A program made the translations under genes and the position numbers. This document shows positions 62,879 to 64,000 of a stretch of 64,000 nucleotides of DNA, in pieces (within the stretch, counting starts at the first letter, position 1; every line of letters begins with the position of its first letter). The stretch lies in the NCBI GenBank assembly GCA_910578395.1, contig CAJTPZ010000005.1, forward strand, positions 124,001-188,000. The letters are read 5' to 3'. The notes beneath the pieces were generated by a model. That model did not search any database, had not been told where the DNA came from, and saw only the letters and a program-made list of their open reading frames with translations. The DNA is from an uncultured Muribaculaceae bacterium. Lineage in GTDB: Bacteria > Bacteroidota > Bacteroidia > Bacteroidales > Muribaculaceae.

Positions 62879-63790
62879 ATGGATATAATGAAACCATTGC
62901 AACTTGGGCAATTGTCACCGATGAAAGATGTGACAGTCAGATCCAGCAGGCATGGAGATGACTACATATATTGTGACATAACAGGAGGTCTTGAGGACTA
63001 TGCTAAAAGCGCAGGATCGATTTTCAGGTTTGAGGGAGTGATTCTTATTCTGTGTAACCGGGGCACAATATCATTGTGTGTGAATCTCACTACTATAACT
63101 CTGTCGGCTTCCAAGGTGTTTGTATTTAACATGGAGGACACTGTGACCCATGTTGAGTCATCAGAAGATCTTGATCTGTCGGTGCTTGCCATAGGACGTG
63201 ATTTTGTGAAGGATATAAATTTCAATCTTCAGATACTTGAGCGGTATGATGTATTGAGTGCTGCTGTGCATCCGGCTCCGCTTTCACCTAAGGATTATGA
63301 AGTGATCAAGTGTTACATGCAGTTGCTTGACCATAATGCTCAGGCGCGTGGATTTGACAATGATTCAGACCTGTTTACACGTAATATTGCGCGTAATCTT
63401 ATCGCTTCGGTATTTTATCATTTCATATCTATAAATAGACGGCAGCATGCCGCGGTTTCAAAGCCTGCGTCGCGTCGCATGGCCTATGTCTATGATTTTA
63501 TACAGCTTGTACATACTCACTATAGACGGGAACGCACTATCAAGTTTTATGCCGACAAACTGTTTATATCGCCAAAATATCTTTCTTTGATTATAAAAGA
63601 GGGGACAGGTAGCACGGCTGCCGAATGGATCGACAGGTGCGTGATAATGGAGGCGAAAAATTTGCTCAGGTTCTCCAACATGAACGTACAGCAGGTAGCT
63701 TATGAGCTAAACTTTTCAAATCAAAGCTCGTTTGGAAAATATTTCAAGCACCTTGTGGGCATGTCTCCCTCTCAGTTTCAGAAAAGTTGA
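62879..63790 (+). CDS. AraC-family transcriptional regulator
   Basis: A 303-aa regulator with an N-terminal cupin-like sensing domain (about residues 1-190) and a C-terminal AraC DNA-binding domain with two helix-turn-helix motifs (FYADKLFISPKYLSLIIKE and VQQVAYELNFSNQSSFGKYFKHLVGMSPSQF). It is divergent from the thiamine receptor operon, with about 270 bp between. Whether it controls that operon is unknown, since the riboswitch already does. The effector is not predictable. It ends 71 bp before hisS. Confidence 0.9.
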   Translation: MDIMKPLQLGQLSPMKDVTVRSSRHGDDYIYCDITGGLEDYAKSAGSIFRFEGVILILCNRGTISLCVNLTTITLSASKVFVFNMEDTVTHVESSEDLDLSVLAIGRDFVKDINFNLQILERYDVLSAAVHPAPLSPKDYEVIKCYMQLLDHNAQARGFDNDSDLFTRNIARNLIASVFYHFISINRRQHAAVSKPASRRMAYVYDFIQLVHTHYRRERTIKFYADKLFISPKYLSLIIKEGTGSTAAEWIDRCVIMEAKNLLRFSNMNVQQVAYELNFSNQSSFGKYFKHLVGMSPSQFQKS

Positions 63791-63861
63791 TTATCTTTGT
63801 CAGTCGGAGACATCGGCTCTATGTTCGGGCTTGAAGAATCTCCTGTAAAACCAATTACCTA

Positions 63862-64000
63862 ATGGCAGTACAGAAACCATCAATTCCAAAAGGCACTCGC
63901 GACTTTTCGCAGCGTGAGATGGCCCGGCGCAATTATATTTTCGATACAATACGCAGCGTGTTCCGGCTCTATGGCTTCGCTCCTATAGAGACACCTGCAA
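63862..64000 (+). CDS. hisS: Histidyl-tRNA synthetase, N-terminal part
   Basis: The first 46 codons of a class II synthetase run off the right edge. The start is ATG 63862 (MAVQKPSIPKGTRDFSQ). The following RRNYIFDTIRSVFRLYGFAPIETP matches motif 1 and the leading helix of HisRS. It charges tRNA-His. It follows the AraC gene by 71 bp on the same strand. Confidence 0.93.
   Translation, partial: MAVQKPSIPKGTRDFSQREMARRNYIFDTIRSVFRLYGFAPIETPA

Noticed and set aside
1..64000. CRISPR arrays, rRNA genes, intact insertion sequences
   Set aside because: No regularly spaced repeats, rRNA signatures or transposase frames were seen on either strand.

Overview
The window looks like chromosomal DNA of a gut Bacteroidales, most likely the Muribaculaceae (S24-7) side of the order. 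Supporting signs are the SusC/SusD pair, lipoproteins with Bacteroidales-type lipoboxes, a GldE-like CNNM/CBS protein beside LptC, a DUF4296 protein beside LspA, an EF-G2 paralogue, very few Shine-Dalgarno sequences, and many promoters fitting the Bacteroides consensus (TTTG at -33, TAnnTTTG at -7). The family-level placement is inference; the order is well supported. Most of the window is conserved core genome.

Layout: 1-641 is the end of an S9 peptidase, facing an NlpE-like lipoprotein across a 17-bp terminator. 1328-8895 (minus) holds purH and the cell-elongation cluster mreB-mreC-mreD-mrdA-rodA. 9194-14794 (plus) carries cydAB and then ispD-recG from its own promoter. A secreted ADP-ribosylglycohydrolase-like lipoprotein (minus) is followed by a glycogen/alpha-glucan operon (debranching enzyme, GT4 synthase, GH57; 16604-21356). 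21420-23015 is the only clearly accessory stretch: a frameshifted phage-derived papain-like effector, a small protein convergent with it, the N-terminal stub of a tyrosine recombinase, and tRNA-Gly. It reads as the scar of an integrated element.

23191-29418 carries a HAD phosphatase overlapping an orphan histidine kinase, a glycerol-1-phosphate dehydrogenase-like enzyme with a glycerophosphodiesterase lipoprotein, and miaB-ruvA. 29603-37933 (plus) has a CoA-transferase and a tight coaX-OMP-lptC-gldE-speA-truA run. 38075-39736 is acpP-fabF. 39987-45619 is a SusC-SusD-phosphoesterase operon whose promoter region contains a 9-G tract. 45706-57193 (minus) holds DUF4296-lspA-dksA-like-ileS, ddl, a membrane-anchored Mur ligase, an alpha/beta hydrolase and lon. 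EF-G2 (plus) follows, with degenerate GTPase motifs. A TPP-riboswitch-controlled TonB receptor-PnuT operon (minus) comes next, then an AraC regulator and the first 46 codons of hisS.

No CRISPR array, rRNA or intact insertion sequence was seen. The best candidates for undescribed biology are the broken papain-like effector and its small neighbour at tRNA-Gly, the poly-G tract in front of the SusC/SusD/phosphoesterase operon, and the GH57 protein with a substituted motif-4 Asp and an AT-hook-like tail.
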